From the NCBI GenBank assembly GCA_030725745.1, contig JANRFH010000024.1:30727-94726 (forward strand): a stretch of DNA of 64,000 nt, in the 5' to 3' direction. Positions within the stretch are counted from its first letter, which is position 1. Every line of letters starts with the position of its first letter. Both the position numbers and the translations under genes were made by a program. Below, in pieces: positions 45,850 to 55,357 of this stretch. Under the pieces are notes generated by a model. The model did no database searches and had not been told where the DNA came from. It saw nothing but the letters and a program-made list of their open reading frames with translations. This stretch comes from Akkermansiaceae bacterium. GTDB lineage: Bacteria; Verrucomicrobiota; Verrucomicrobiia; Verrucomicrobiales; Akkermansiaceae.

Positions 45850-46874
45850 TCTGCTGAAATGGGGAATCGTGTTGAAAGTGCCGTCCAGTTCTCTTTATAC
45901 GGATCGGGCAAGGGTTCCTGCTGCGCCTGCGCCACCGCACGCTGGACTTCTTCTGAAATTTCATCCTGCCACACGGCCATTTCCTCCACCGTAGCGATCC
46001 CGCCCTCAGCCAGCTGACGTATCGCCACCTCGATGCAGTCCCGGCCATATTTACCATTGCGCTCCGAGTCCGGCACATACGAGCCGTCATCGTGCTCACC
46101 GTGACCGCCCAAGCGCAGCAGATTCGCCACCACCATTTGCGGCCCGCCGCCCTCACGCGCCAGTCTCACCGCGCCGCCGATGACCGAGGCACAGGCCAGC
46201 AAATCCGTCCCGTCCACCGAGTGGCCACCAACGCCATAGCCCTTGGCACGATCCACAAGATCCTCGCAGGCGAATTGCCGCGTGTTCGGCGTCGAGTAGG
46301 CGAACTGGTTGTTCGCCACCACGATCACCAAGGGCAGATGTTCCACCGCCGCAAGGTTCAGCCCCTCATGGAAAGCACCGGTCGAGGTCGCACCGTCGCC
46401 CACTGAGGTCGCACCCACGCAGCCGTCGAGCGTTCCTTTGAGCCGCTTCGCGAAAAGCATGCCCGCAATCAGCGGCACCTGTGCACCGAGGTGAGAAATC
46501 ATTGCCGGCATCCCCATTTCCGGCCTGCCACGGTGGATGTTTCCATCGCGCCCTTTCATCGGCCCCTCCACGGAGCCGAGATAAGTGCGGGTGCAGTCGA
46601 TCAACGGCTCGCCGAAAGCCGTCCTCCCCGCCTGATCCCGGATCAGTGGAGCAAAGCAATCTTTCCCCTGCACCAGCGAGGCACCTAGCGAAGCACTGAC
46701 CGCCTCCTGTCCCTTGCCCAAATACACACCGCCGACGATTTTGCCCGCCTTATAAAGACTGGATAACTTGTTCTCAAGGATTCTCCCGCGGAGCATCGAC
46801 TTAAAAACGCTTCTCAGGAATTCCCCATCTGCGGACATGGTGGCGTCAAAAGGGTTTTCATCTGCATCTAGCAC
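45846..46874 (-). CDS. pdhA: Pyruvate dehydrogenase E1 alpha subunit
   Basis: A 342-residue E1 alpha subunit. The thiamine diphosphate motif runs from GDGATSTGAFHEGLN to VVANNQFAYSTP (GDG...NN, about 157-192). The phosphorylation-loop region and GHSVDGTDLL are recognisable, and RGRPEMGMPAMISHLGAQ precedes them. The frame opens with GTG at 46874; an ATG 12 codons later (46838, MSADGEFLRS) is an equally reasonable start. It is the first gene of the PDH-rex-sigma operon. Confidence 0.92.
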   Translation of the reverse strand: MLDADENPFDATMSADGEFLRSVFKSMLRGRILENKLSSLYKAGKIVGGVYLGKGQEAVSASLGASLVQGKDCFAPLIRDQAGRTAFGEPLIDCTRTYLGSVEGPMKGRDGNIHRGRPEMGMPAMISHLGAQVPLIAGMLFAKRLKGTLDGCVGATSVGDGATSTGAFHEGLNLAAVEHLPLVIVVANNQFAYSTPNTRQFACEDLVDRAKGYGVGGHSVDGTDLLACASVIGGAVRLAREGGGPQMVVANLLRLGGHGEHDDGSYVPDSERNGKYGRDCIEVAIRQLAEGGIATVEEMAVWQDEISEEVQRAVAQAQQEPLPDPYKENWTALSTRFPISAE

Positions 46875-47168
46875 GCCCCGAGGCTACGTCACCCGCGCAC
46901 CCGCCTGCAACCGCTTTCCGCACGGGTTTTCATTCATTGAGAAACTTCACCTTCACCTTCATCCAAATGCGATCCACCTAGGTAAAACACCACTCAGGGC
47001 AGCACCAAGAATCACCCTACTATATGCAGTGGTGTCCGTTCGCACTTTTCTTGCTTTCCTACCTTCCTCATTGGAATTCTCAGAGGAAAGAATCGATTCG
47101 AATTGGAATAAGGAAGGCAGGAAATCAGGAATGGATATCTCTGAAAACCTGTGAGTTAGTGCATCGCG
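46875..47168. other. Intergenic region upstream of the PDH operon
   Basis: About 294 bases between clpB and pdhA. The PDH operon promoter should lie here. Several pyrimidine/purine inverted repeats are present (CTTTCCT 47054-47060 with AGGAAAG 47084-47090; CCTTCCT 47062-47068 with AGGAAGG 47111-47117). I see no gene, and no clear Rex operator. Confidence 0.4.
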
Positions 47169-49742
47169 TCACTTTGTGAAGATTACTTTCCCATCCACAA
47201 GTTCCCCTTTGATGATATCTCCATCAACAAATTTTCCATCTAGGACATCAAGGCTTAGGGGATCTAGCAGGTGGGTCTGGATGGAGCGTTTCAGAGGTCT
47301 CGCACCATAGACCGGATCGTAGCCCTGATTTCCGACGTATTCTTTAAGCTCTTCAGATAGAGCTAGTCCAAGGCCTTGCTTGGCGAGGCGCTTGCGGACG
47401 CGGTCGAGCTGGAGATCGACAATGGTGGTCAGATCCTCGCGGTTGAGGCGGTCGAAAATGACGATTTCATCAATGCGGTTGAGGAATTCGGGGCGGAAGT
47501 GGCCGCGCAATGCCTGCATGACGGCGGCCTCGCGCTGCTCGGCGTTTTCCTCTCCAAGAATGAACTGAGAGCCGATGTTCGAGGTCATGATGAGCACGGT
47601 GTTGCGGAAATCGACCGTCCTACCCTGCCCATCGGTGATGCGACCGTCATCAAGGACTTGGAGAAGGACGTTGAAGACATCCGGGTGGGCTTTTTCGATC
47701 TCGTCGAAGAGGACAACGGAGTATGGCTTCCGCCTAACATGCTCGGAGAGCTGGCCGCCCTCGTCGTAGCCGACGTAGCCGGGAGGTGCGCCGATGAGAC
47801 GGGAGACACTGTGTTTCTCCATGTATTCCGACATGTCGATGCGCACCATCGCGCCATCGTCATCGAAGAGGAATTCGGCGAGCGCCTTGGAGAGCTCGGT
47901 TTTCCCGACACCGGTAGGGCCGAGGAAAAGGAATGAGCCGATGGGGCGATTTTCATCCTGCAGGCCAGCGCGGGCGCGACGCACTGCATTCGACACAGCT
48001 TTGATTGCCTTTTTCTGGCCGACGACCCGATCACCTAGCCGCTCCTCCATCTGGACAAGTTTTTGTTTCTCGCCTTCTTGGAGGCGGTTCACCGGGATGC
48101 CCGTCCATGAGGAAACGACGCGGGCAATGTCCTCCTCGGTGACTTCCTCCTTGAGAATGGCACCGTTTTTCTGGAGGTGAACGAGGTTCGCTTCGGCTTC
48201 TTCGAGGGCTTTCTGGGCATCGGGAAGGTCACCGTAAGTGATCTGGGAGGCGCGGGTGAGATCGCCGATGCGCTGGGCTTTCTCGATCTCGGTCTTAAGC
48301 GCATCGATTTTCTCTTGTGCGAGGCGCACCTCGTCGATGACCGCCTTTTCGTTGCGCCACTGCGCCATGAGGCCGGAGGAGGCTTCCTTCAGATTCGCCT
48401 GCTCCTCCTTAACCTTTTCAAGCCGAGCTTCCGAGGCTTTGTCGGTTTCCTTTTCCAAGGCCTTTTTCTCCATTTCCAGCTGCATGATTTGGCGCTCCAG
48501 CACATCGATCTCGGTGGGCATGGAGTCGAGCTCGATCTTGAGGCGTGAGGATGCTTCGTCGATGAGATCGACTGCCTTATCTGGGAGGAAACGGTCGGAA
48601 ATATACCGATCCGAAAGCACGGAAGCGGCGACGATGGCTCCATCTTGAATGCGCACGCCATGGTGGACTTCGTAGCGCTCTTTCAGCCCGCGCAGGATAG
48701 CGATGGTGTCCTCCACGCTCGGCTCACCGACCATGACGGGCTGGAATCGACGCTCGAGGGCTGCATCTTTTTCGATGTATTTCCGATACTCATCGAGCGT
48801 GGTCGCACCAATGGCATGGAGCTCGCCGCGTGCGAGCTGGGGCTTGAGCATGTTCGAGGCATCCGCCGCGCCCTCCCCCGCCCCGGCACCGACGATGGTG
48901 TGGAGCTCATCGATGAAAAGGATGATGCGGCCTTCCGCATCGGTGACTTCTTTGAGGAACGCTTTGAGCCTTTCCTCGAACTCGCCGCGGAACTTTGCCC
49001 CGGCGAGCATGGAACCGATGTCCATGGATATGACCATCTTGTCCTTCATGGAGTCCGGGACATCGCCGGAGACGATTCGCCGAGCCAGTCCTTCGACGAT
49101 GGCAGTCTTTCCCACGCCCGGCTCGCCGATTAGCACGGGGTTGTTTTTCGTCCTTCGCGAAAGCACCTGTAGGACGCGGCGGATCTCGTGATCGCGGCCG
49201 ATGACAGGATCGATCTTTCCAGCACGAGCGCGCGCTGTTAGATCGGTGCCGTATTTCTCAAGTGTCTGATATTTCCCTTCGGGATCGGCATCGGTGACCT
49301 TCTGCGGGCCACGAACCTGTTTGACTGCTTCCTCGGCTTTCTTGCTATCTAGTCCAGCTTCCTTGAGGAGTTTTCCGGCGGGAGAATCGCCCACCAAAGT
49401 GCCGAGGAGAAAGTGCTCCACAGAGAGGAAATCATCGCCCATTTTCTCGCGGATGGTATCAGAGGCATCGAGCGTGGCGCGCAGCCCCGCGCTAATCTGC
49501 GGCTGGGTGGAGGCTCCTTGGACGCTGGATTCCTTGGAAAGCGCGGAGGCAACGGAGGCCTTGAGCATGGTGATATCCACGCCGGCCTTCTGGAGAATGG
49601 GCACGGTGATACCGCCTTCCTGCTGGAGCAAAGCGAGTAGCACATGGGTGCTGCGCAGCTCGGCGTGAGAGGATTTTGAGGCGAGACCCTGTGCGGTTTG
49701 CAGAGCCTCCTGGAGTTTCTGAGTGAGTTTATCGAGTGCCAT
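47169..49742 (-). CDS. clpB: ATP-dependent disaggregase ClpB
   Basis: An 857-residue Hsp100 chaperone that rescues aggregated proteins with DnaK. It has the N domain (about 1-145), the first AAA module with Walker [14 protein letters not shown], the long middle coiled coil with repeated Glu/Lys (about 410-525; [19 protein letters not shown] opens it) and the second AAA module with [16 protein letters not shown] and the [28 protein letters not shown] block. Presence of the middle domain distinguishes it from ClpA and ClpC. Length is normal. No CIRCE element is visible upstream, but an inverted repeat lies in the leader. Confidence 0.96.
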   Translation of the reverse strand: MALDKLTQKLQEALQTAQGLASKSSHAELRSTHVLLALLQQEGGITVPILQKAGVDITMLKASVASALSKESSVQGASTQPQISAGLRATLDASDTIREKMGDDFLSVEHFLLGTLVGDSPAGKLLKEAGLDSKKAEEAVKQVRGPQKVTDADPEGKYQTLEKYGTDLTARARAGKIDPVIGRDHEIRRVLQVLSRRTKNNPVLIGEPGVGKTAIVEGLARRIVSGDVPDSMKDKMVISMDIGSMLAGAKFRGEFEERLKAFLKEVTDAEGRIILFIDELHTIVGAGAGEGAADASNMLKPQLARGELHAIGATTLDEYRKYIEKDAALERRFQPVMVGEPSVEDTIAILRGLKERYEVHHGVRIQDGAIVAASVLSDRYISDRFLPDKAVDLIDEASSRLKIELDSMPTEIDVLERQIMQLEMEKKALEKETDKASEARLEKVKEEQANLKEASSGLMAQWRNEKAVIDEVRLAQEKIDALKTEIEKAQRIGDLTRASQITYGDLPDAQKALEEAEANLVHLQKNGAILKEEVTEEDIARVVSSWTGIPVNRLQEGEKQKLVQMEERLGDRVVGQKKAIKAVSNAVRRARAGLQDENRPIGSFLFLGPTGVGKTELSKALAEFLFDDDGAMVRIDMSEYMEKHSVSRLIGAPPGYVGYDEGGQLSEHVRRKPYSVVLFDEIEKAHPDVFNVLLQVLDDGRITDGQGRTVDFRNTVLIMTSNIGSQFILGEENAEQREAAVMQALRGHFRPEFLNRIDEIVIFDRLNREDLTTIVDLQLDRVRKRLAKQGLGLALSEELKEYVGNQGYDPVYGARPLKRSIQTHLLDPLSLDVLDGKFVDGDIIKGELVDGKVIFTK

Positions 49743-49764
49743 GGTTTTCGCCTTTGGTTGATGT

Positions 49765-49783
49765 GGGACTAACGGTTAGCCCC
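49765..49783 (-). promoter_or_regulatory. Inverted repeat in the clpB leader
   Basis: GGG-A-CTAAC-G-GTTAG-CCC is an almost perfect palindrome 23-41 bases upstream of the clpB start codon. It could be an operator or an mRNA hairpin covering the leader. It does not match the HrcA CIRCE sequence. Confidence 0.5.
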
Positions 49784-50033
49784 ATATGAAAATCCTATAC
49801 CGAAACGAGAGGGGCGCAAGGTGCGGGGTTGCGCATGGCGTCGCGAAAATGGGGCGTAAATATGCGTGGTAAAATGGGGAAATTTCAGAGCCTGCGGCGC
49901 ATTCATGCGGATTTTTCGTTTTTATGAAATATTCCGTCGGGACGGTCGTATTCTCAGGCGACAGAAAAAGTGCCTTCACTCGGCACAACGACCGCAACAC
50001 TTCCACCCTTCAGGTGTTACCGCTAATTATCCA

Positions 50034-50309
50034 ATGAACCGCCAAGCCTCACTCCTGTCCGTACTGGCAATCGCCACAACTCTCGGAGCCTCACCCCGCA
50101 CAAGGGTGAACATCAATGCAAATGCCGCTAGCGGCTCCGATCAGGAGACGAGGAACTTGCGTTGCTCCTCGGCTTCTGGATTCTTCGCCGATGGATTGAT
50201 CTCCTCTACGGTATCTGCAAGTAACTCGTCGCGGAACTTGGCGATGATCGCCTCGACAGGCCATGAGGATGCCTCGCCGAATGCACAGATCGTGCGTCCG
50301 TCGATCTGA
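50034..50309 (+). CDS. Doubtful small exported protein, antisense to the 3' end of nuoF
   Basis: A possible 91-residue product starting MNRQASLLSVLAIATTLGAS, which looks like a signal peptide. The first 36 codons lie in the 399-base gap between clpB and nuoF; the rest is antisense to nuoF and may be an accident of its codon bias. No ribosome binding site or family is evident. It could be a remnant of an exported protein. I include it only because the gap otherwise contains no gene. Confidence 0.2.
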   Translation: MNRQASLLSVLAIATTLGASPRTRVNINANAASGSDQETRNLRCSSASGFFADGLISSTVSASNSSRNLAMIASTGHEDASPNAQIVRPSI

Positions 50310-51532
50310 TAGGCGACGCTCTCCAAGGTATCGATGTCCTCGGGGGTGGCTTTGCCTTCCACGAGTCGGTCGGAAATCTTTTTCATCCATGTGGAGCCCT
50401 CGCGGCACGGGGTGCACTGGCCGCAAGATTCGTGGGCGTAGAAGGCGTTGATATTGTTCAGCACCCAAGACATTTTGCGCGTATCATCGAGCACGATGAC
50501 ACCGCCGGAGCCGGCCATGGAGCCGCAGGCGGCGAGTGAATCGAAATCCATCGGGATGTCCCAGAATGCGAGTTCGCGCTCGGTGCCATCCGGGTTCTTG
50601 AGTTTGAAGACCTCGTCAGCTTTGAGGATTTTCGATGAAGATCCGCCGGGAATGACGGCTTTGATTTCCCTGCCGTCCTTGGGGCCGCCACACATGTCGT
50701 AGAGCAGCTCGCGCATGGTGACCTTGCCAACCTCGACCTCGAAGTAGCCGGGATTTTTCACATCGCCGGAGACGCAGAGGATACGGGTGCCGGTGTTGCG
50801 GGCGACACCGAGCTTGGCGTATTCATCGCCGCCCATTCGGACGATGTGCTTTACGTGGCAGAGGGACTCGACGTTGTTCACGATAGTCGGGCACATGTAG
50901 AGGCCGAGTGCTGCGGGAAAATACGGGGGCTTGATGCGAGGGTAAGGACGCTTGCCTTCGAGCGACTCGATGAGGCCAGTTTCCTCGCCGCAGATGTAGG
51001 CTCCTGCACCGCGATGCACGTAGATTTCCAGATCGAAACCTGAACCGAGAACGTTGTCGCCGACGAAGTTTTTTGCACGGGCTTCCTCGATGGCATTTTC
51101 CACGATGAGAGCGGCCTGCGGGAATTCCTCGCGGAGGTAGATGTAGGCCTTGTGCGCACCGGTGGCGAAGCAGGAGATGACCATACCCTCGATGAGCTGG
51201 TGCGGATCTTGGTGGACGATGTAGCGATCCTTGAAAGTGCCCGGTTCAGATTCATCGCCGTTGCAGATGAGGTAGACCGGTTTGGTGTTGTTCGGCGGGA
51301 TGAAAGTCCACTTCATGCCGGTGGGGAAACCTGCGCCGCCCCTGCCACGTAGGCCGGATTTCTTGACCTCTTCAGTGATGTCCTTGGGAGCCATCTTGAT
51401 GGCTTTTTTGAGATCATCGTATCCACCATCTGACATGTAGGTCTCGATGGAAGGATCCCAGCCCTCGCGGTCGATGTTCTTGAATATCAGTCGGTATTCG
51501 CGTTCGTGGGGTGCTTTGGTGTAGGAGATCAT
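50141..51532 (-). CDS. nuoF: NADH-quinone oxidoreductase subunit F (or related flavoprotein)
   Basis: A 463-residue flavoprotein of the NuoF/HoxF family. It has the NADH/FMN segment SGLRGRGGAGFPTGMKW, CNGDESEPGTFKDR, YICGEETGLIESLEG with GAGAYICG, and near the C-terminus the cysteines ESCGQCTPCREGSTW plus a later Cys in TICAFGE that bind a 4Fe-4S cluster. Size fits NuoF. The start ATG at 51532 yields MISYTKAPHERE. No other nuo gene (E, G or membrane subunits) is adjacent, so complex I genes are scattered or this belongs to another NADH-oxidising enzyme. Confidence 0.85.
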   Translation of the reverse strand: MISYTKAPHEREYRLIFKNIDREGWDPSIETYMSDGGYDDLKKAIKMAPKDITEEVKKSGLRGRGGAGFPTGMKWTFIPPNNTKPVYLICNGDESEPGTFKDRYIVHQDPHQLIEGMVISCFATGAHKAYIYLREEFPQAALIVENAIEEARAKNFVGDNVLGSGFDLEIYVHRGAGAYICGEETGLIESLEGKRPYPRIKPPYFPAALGLYMCPTIVNNVESLCHVKHIVRMGGDEYAKLGVARNTGTRILCVSGDVKNPGYFEVEVGKVTMRELLYDMCGGPKDGREIKAVIPGGSSSKILKADEVFKLKNPDGTERELAFWDIPMDFDSLAACGSMAGSGGVIVLDDTRKMSWVLNNINAFYAHESCGQCTPCREGSTWMKKISDRLVEGKATPEDIDTLESVAYQIDGRTICAFGEASSWPVEAIIAKFRDELLADTVEEINPSAKNPEAEEQRKFLVS

Positions 51533-51601
51533 GATAGACACACGCAATATGGGGGTATCGGCGGCAATGGCCAATGCGATTTTCCCAGTTTGTGAAATTT
51601 T

Positions 51602-52165
51602 TCACAAGGGATGTTGGGAGATCTCGAGTTCTACTGCTGGATCAAGGAAAGGAATACCCTTTTCCCCTGCCTCAAGAGCCCGGCGGATCTCGGTGGAGGA
51701 GGCTGGATGCTCCCCGTGGACGAGGTGCAGGCGAAAGCCCGGCCTTTCCTCGATGACAGAGCCATCGCGGGCGAGGACAATGAACGAAGCGAGGTTGGCG
51801 AGGATCTCGGGCTTGCTCCAGGTGTGGAGGGCCGTCCATTGGTCGCCGCCCATGATCCAGAACCATTCGTTTCCCGGATACTCCTCATAAAGCGTCTGTA
51901 GGGTGTGCCACGAGTATGAGGGTGATTCGCTGCGGAGTTCGACGGGCTCGATCTTTGCCCACGGGATGTCAGCGAGGGCGAGTTCCAGCCATTTCACGCG
52001 AGTCTCTCCGGGCGTGGGAGGACGGTCTTTCTTGTGGGGAGAAATGTGACACGGAAGAAACCAGACCTCATCGAGCCCGGCTGAGGTGCGTGCGAGGTTC
52101 GCGAGGTGGATGTGCCCCTCATGAATGGGATCGAATGAGCCGCCGAAAATGCCAATTTTCCTCAT
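51602..52165 (-). CDS. nadD: Nicotinate-nucleotide adenylyltransferase
   Basis: A 187-residue NadD that makes deamido-NAD+ from nicotinate mononucleotide and ATP. The nucleotide-binding motif IFGGSFDPIHEGHI (residues 4-17) with the HxGH-type His, WFLPCHISPHKKDR, FWIMGGDQWTALHTW and the C-terminal PASSTEIRRALEAG are all typical. It lies 9 bases before the sensor kinase stop codon and 69 bases upstream of nuoF on the same strand. Confidence 0.92.
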   Translation of the reverse strand: MRKIGIFGGSFDPIHEGHIHLANLARTSAGLDEVWFLPCHISPHKKDRPPTPGETRVKWLELALADIPWAKIEPVELRSESPSYSWHTLQTLYEEYPGNEWFWIMGGDQWTALHTWSKPEILANLASFIVLARDGSVIEERPGFRLHLVHGEHPASSTEIRRALEAGEKGIPFLDPAVELEISQHPL

Positions 52166-52174
52166 AGAGTGATC

Positions 52175-53389
52175 TTATTCTCGCTCCCTGGGTATCGTCA
52201 TTAGGAATTTCGTTTCTCGGCCGGGGACGGAGGTGACGGTGATGGTGCCACCGTGCGCTTCAATCGCTCGTTTTACGATCGATAAACCAAGCCCTGTGCC
52301 CTTTATTTCAAGCTGGGAATGGTGTTTCTCCACACGGTAGAAGCGGCGGAAGATATGCGGAAGATCCACGCTGGGGATACCAATGCCATTGTCGCTGACC
52401 CATAGACGGATGAGATCAGGGGTATCCTCGCAGCCAATATTAACTTTGAGACCTGCGTGCGGGTTTTGCTTGAGAGCATTTTCGACAAGATTGAAGAGCA
52501 CCTGCGTCCAGTAGAAACGGTCGCCTTGAATCATTGCCTGATCGTTTAGGAAATCGACGGAAACAATGGCCTCTTGGTTTCGGATGACGGATTCGAGGCG
52601 TTCGAGAACGTCATTTACGCAGGAGCGGAGCTTGAAGGGTTCGATATTGATCGCGGATGCCTCACCGGACTCGAGGCGAGAAATGACCAGCATATCCTCG
52701 ACAATACGCGAGATGCGCTCGGTGTGTCTCTGCATGATGCTGAGGAAACGACGCGCCATATCAGGTTCCTCGACCATGCCGTCCTCGAGGAGATTTTCGA
52801 TGTATCCGTTGATGATCGCGAGTGGCGTGCGCAACTCGTGGGAAGCGTTTGCGACGAAGTCCCGCCGGATCTGATCAAGCTGATGCTCGGCGGTGACATC
52901 GCGGATGACGACGCGGGTATTCCGGTTGCCATCCGGCGTATCAGAATGCGGGGCGGCATCAATGATCCATGCGTTCTGCCCCCTGTTCTCCATGGCGCCT
53001 AGGGGTGATGTTTGCTGTGAAAGAACGACGCGTGACTGAACCGGCTTTCCAGTATCCAAGCATTTCAACAAGGCGTCTGCTAGGCGAGGATCAAGGAAGG
53101 CCTCGCGAACAGGCCTTCCGATTAGTGCCCTTCCGCGAAAAAGTTCCTGTGCGGCGGAGTTTGCAAAACGGATATTTTCCTTTGAATCAACGATGATGAA
53201 CGCATCACCAAGTGCATCGAGGAGACGGTTGCGTTCTTCCTTTGCTTGGCTGAGATCCATCTCAAGGCGTAGCTTCCACGCATTGACCTCCGCTTCGTAT
53301 TTCTTCCGGGAGCGCTTCTGCCTGACGAGCCGGAGGATGAGGAAAATAAATGCAGCAAGTGTTACTGCGATTGCGATCTTTTCGGTCAT
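52175..53389 (-). CDS. PhoR-like sensor histidine kinase with PAS domain
   Basis: A 404-residue membrane-anchored kinase. One N-terminal helix (about 6-22) is followed by a coiled linker, a PAS domain (about 55-165, LDALGDAFIIVDSKENIRFANSAAQELF), the HisKA H-box FVANASHELRTPLAIINGY and the ATPase domain with NLVENALKQNP, VSDNGIGIP and GTGLGLSIVKRAIEAHGG. The lack of an outer domain matches PhoR, which senses phosphate status through PstSCAB/PhoU. It overlaps the response regulator gene by 4 bases. Confidence 0.9.
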   Translation of the reverse strand: MTEKIAIAVTLAAFIFLILRLVRQKRSRKKYEAEVNAWKLRLEMDLSQAKEERNRLLDALGDAFIIVDSKENIRFANSAAQELFRGRALIGRPVREAFLDPRLADALLKCLDTGKPVQSRVVLSQQTSPLGAMENRGQNAWIIDAAPHSDTPDGNRNTRVVIRDVTAEHQLDQIRRDFVANASHELRTPLAIINGYIENLLEDGMVEEPDMARRFLSIMQRHTERISRIVEDMLVISRLESGEASAINIEPFKLRSCVNDVLERLESVIRNQEAIVSVDFLNDQAMIQGDRFYWTQVLFNLVENALKQNPHAGLKVNIGCEDTPDLIRLWVSDNGIGIPSVDLPHIFRRFYRVEKHHSQLEIKGTGLGLSIVKRAIEAHGGTITVTSVPGRETKFLMTIPRERE

Positions 53390-54069
53390 GCTTCAGGAGG
53401 AGCTGCGCGGTAGCCTATACCGCGCACCGTTTCAACCCAAGCTCCATGCGAGCCGAGTTTTTGGCGTAGGCGTTTCATGTGAGTGTCCAGCGTGCGGCTG
53501 TGCACCTCGTCACTATATCCCCAGACTGTGCGTAGAAGGTCGTTTCTGTCCTGCGTTTTTTCCGCGCGTTCGCAGAGATAGAGCAGGAGCTTGAACTCCG
53601 TGGAGGTGAGATCCACAGGTTCCTTTTCGAGGTAGAAACGAACGGCGTTTTTATCGAAACGAAATGGGCCGTATTCAAACTCTACGGCACCTGGAGGTGC
53701 CTCGGAACGCTTGAGGATCGCATTGACGCGCAGCACGAGTTCCTTCGGGCTGAATGGCTTGCTGAGGTAGTCATCCGCCCCGGCCTCAAGGCCTTGGATG
53801 CGATCTTCCGTCTGGGCACGCGCTGTGAGCATGATGATTGGAATGTGCGAGCTACGGGCATCTCTTCTGACCTCTCGGAAAACTGAATAGCCGTCGCGGC
53901 CGGGCAGCATCAGATCCAACACAATCAGATCCGGTCTCTCGGCGATGGCCATTTCTGTCCCACGAATACCGTCATGCGCTTTGAGCACCTCGTAACCTGC
54001 ACGCTGCAGGTTGAACATCACTAGATCCGCGATATCCACTTCATCCTCTACGATCAATACCCTTTGCAT
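53386..54069 (-). CDS. PhoB-like OmpR-family response regulator
   Basis: A 227-residue regulator. The receiver has VLIVEDEVDIADLV, the phospho-acceptor Asp in LIVLDLMLPGRDG and the Lys in YLSKPFSPKELVLRV. The winged-helix output domain has DLTSTEFKLLLYLCERAEKTQDRNDLLRTVWGY and RTLDTHMKRLRQKLG. I start it at the ATG at 54069; an earlier frame start adds residues unlike the family. It is coupled to the kinase by a 4-base overlap, so the pair is one signalling unit. Confidence 0.92.
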   Translation of the reverse strand: MQRVLIVEDEVDIADLVMFNLQRAGYEVLKAHDGIRGTEMAIAERPDLIVLDLMLPGRDGYSVFREVRRDARSSHIPIIMLTARAQTEDRIQGLEAGADDYLSKPFSPKELVLRVNAILKRSEAPPGAVEFEYGPFRFDKNAVRFYLEKEPVDLTSTEFKLLLYLCERAEKTQDRNDLLRTVWGYSDEVHSRTLDTHMKRLRQKLGSHGAWVETVRGIGYRAAPPEA

Positions 54070-54128
54070 CGCAGCTACCTTTAGAGGCTGGATATCGGAT
54101 TGGCACAAGGGTTGATGTGACAATTCGG

Positions 54129-55034
54129 TCACAATAGATCTTCAGCGACGACCGTGCCTGCTGGAAGTTTGCGCCCAAGGCCGATTTTCACCCCCGAACC
54201 GATCGAGCAGTTCACACCGATGCGCACCCCATCGCCGATGAATACGCCTAGCTTTTCCCGGAAAGTGTCGAGCTCGTTTCCCCTCACCATGGAGGTTACG
54301 TTACCTTTTCCAGAGCTGGAGGCATCGATTTTAGTACCCGAGCCAATAGATACATAAGAGCCAACAATAGAGTCCTCGACGTGGCAGTGGCTTGCAATCT
54401 CGGTTTCTGGATAAATGGCAGAGTTCAAAATCGTAGAGCCATGGCCGATGTTGCAGTTCGCCCCAATGCTTGTCGCTCCACGAATATAGGCGTTCGGGCC
54501 AATCACACAATCCCGCCCGATGACCACTGGCCCCTCGATGACCGTGCCAGGAAGAATTTGCGAGCCAGAACCTAAACGGACGTGCCCGGAAACGGAGGCC
54601 GTGGGGCTGACATGCCCTGCTAGCGAGGACTCGTCCATCAGCGCGACCACCTCTTCGTTCATCCTCAGCAGATCCCATGGATATACGACGAGAAAACAGT
54701 CCGCATCCGTGTGTATCTCTTCCTCGCAGTCTTCAGGTTCCTCAGCACCTTTCCACGCGAGGATGTCACCATCAGAATTACGCAACCGTGCAGATCTATC
54801 ATTTCTGCCAAGTATTAGCAACGCACCGAGTTCAAGCCAGCGCTCTATGGGTATGCGAATTGTGCGCTCACAGGCCTCGTGGTTGGCAACCATCTGAAAT
54901 CCAGCTCTCGTCAATTCAGCGGAAATAAGATCCTCCATTCTGACGTTTGCGACGAGGCACGAACCAAGATCACGTCCCGCGGTGATCGGAGCGCAAAGCA
55001 CGGTATTACGGGGGGGCAGTAGGGTTGCTTGCAT
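54129..55034 (-). CDS. Left-handed beta-helix acyltransferase-like protein (GlmU C-terminal type)
   Basis: A 301-residue protein. The N-terminal part (1-130) is unrecognised, with a short Rossmann-like pattern. The C-terminal half (about 135-300) is a series of hexapeptide repeats ([LIV]-G-x-x-x-x), such as VSPTASVSGHVRLGSGSQI and IGANCNIGHGSTILNSAIY, then IGDGVRIGVNCSIGSGVKIGLG. These form a left-handed helix like that of GlmU and LpxA-type acyltransferases. A nucleotide-sugar function is plausible, but the nucleotidyltransferase motif of full GlmU is absent. It is 59 bases upstream of the PhoB-like start. Confidence 0.7.
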   Translation of the reverse strand: MQATLLPPRNTVLCAPITAGRDLGSCLVANVRMEDLISAELTRAGFQMVANHEACERTIRIPIERWLELGALLILGRNDRSARLRNSDGDILAWKGAEEPEDCEEEIHTDADCFLVVYPWDLLRMNEEVVALMDESSLAGHVSPTASVSGHVRLGSGSQILPGTVIEGPVVIGRDCVIGPNAYIRGATSIGANCNIGHGSTILNSAIYPETEIASHCHVEDSIVGSYVSIGSGTKIDASSSGKGNVTSMVRGNELDTFREKLGVFIGDGVRIGVNCSIGSGVKIGLGRKLPAGTVVAEDLL

Positions 55035-55117
55035 TATTGACTGCTATTCAGACAGGTATTTGCCATGTAATCACGAAATATTTACACAATAATTCACAAC
55101 AAACCAAAGACATCTGG

Positions 55118-55357
55118 TCAGCCCAAATGTCCGTTACGGCTCTGCAAATTCAGACAATCACAAGCCGGGCAGTGTGTCAGCTTTCCTGAGTGATCTGCTA
55201 AAAAAACGTGCCCACAAAGACGACACACTGAACGGGATCGGATCATACGCAGTTCGGCAGCGCGGTGGCGGAGCCGCGAAAGAACGGTCATCCCAGCCAC
55301 GGCTGCAAGACTGCCGCAGATCACACCAGTCACGGCTTCATTCAGTCCCAGATCCAT
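55118..55357 (-). CDS. Small membrane protein with zinc ribbon
   Basis: A 79-residue protein: one membrane helix near the N-terminus (about 9-27), a basic stretch, then SVCRLCGHVF...THCPACDCLN, a C-x-x-C pair twice, typical of a zinc ribbon. It is the last gene of the ExbB/ExbD operon and overlaps the preceding 253-residue gene by 20 bases. Its function is unknown; possibly it binds a partner at the membrane. Confidence 0.65.
   Translation of the reverse strand: MDLGLNEAVTGVICGSLAAVAGMTVLSRLRHRAAELRMIRSRSVCRLCGHVFLADHSGKLTHCPACDCLNLQSRNGHLG

Noticed and set aside
47054..47117. Interleaved inverted repeats (CTTTCCT/AGGAAAG and CCTTCCT/AGGAAGG) as a pseudoknot riboswitch
   Set aside because: The stretch is a pyrimidine tract followed by a purine tract, where such pairings arise by chance; no known riboswitch consensus was seen.
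49743..50140. CIRCE element upstream of clpB
   Set aside because: No TTAGCACTC-N9-GAGTGCTAA pattern was found in the leader or gap.
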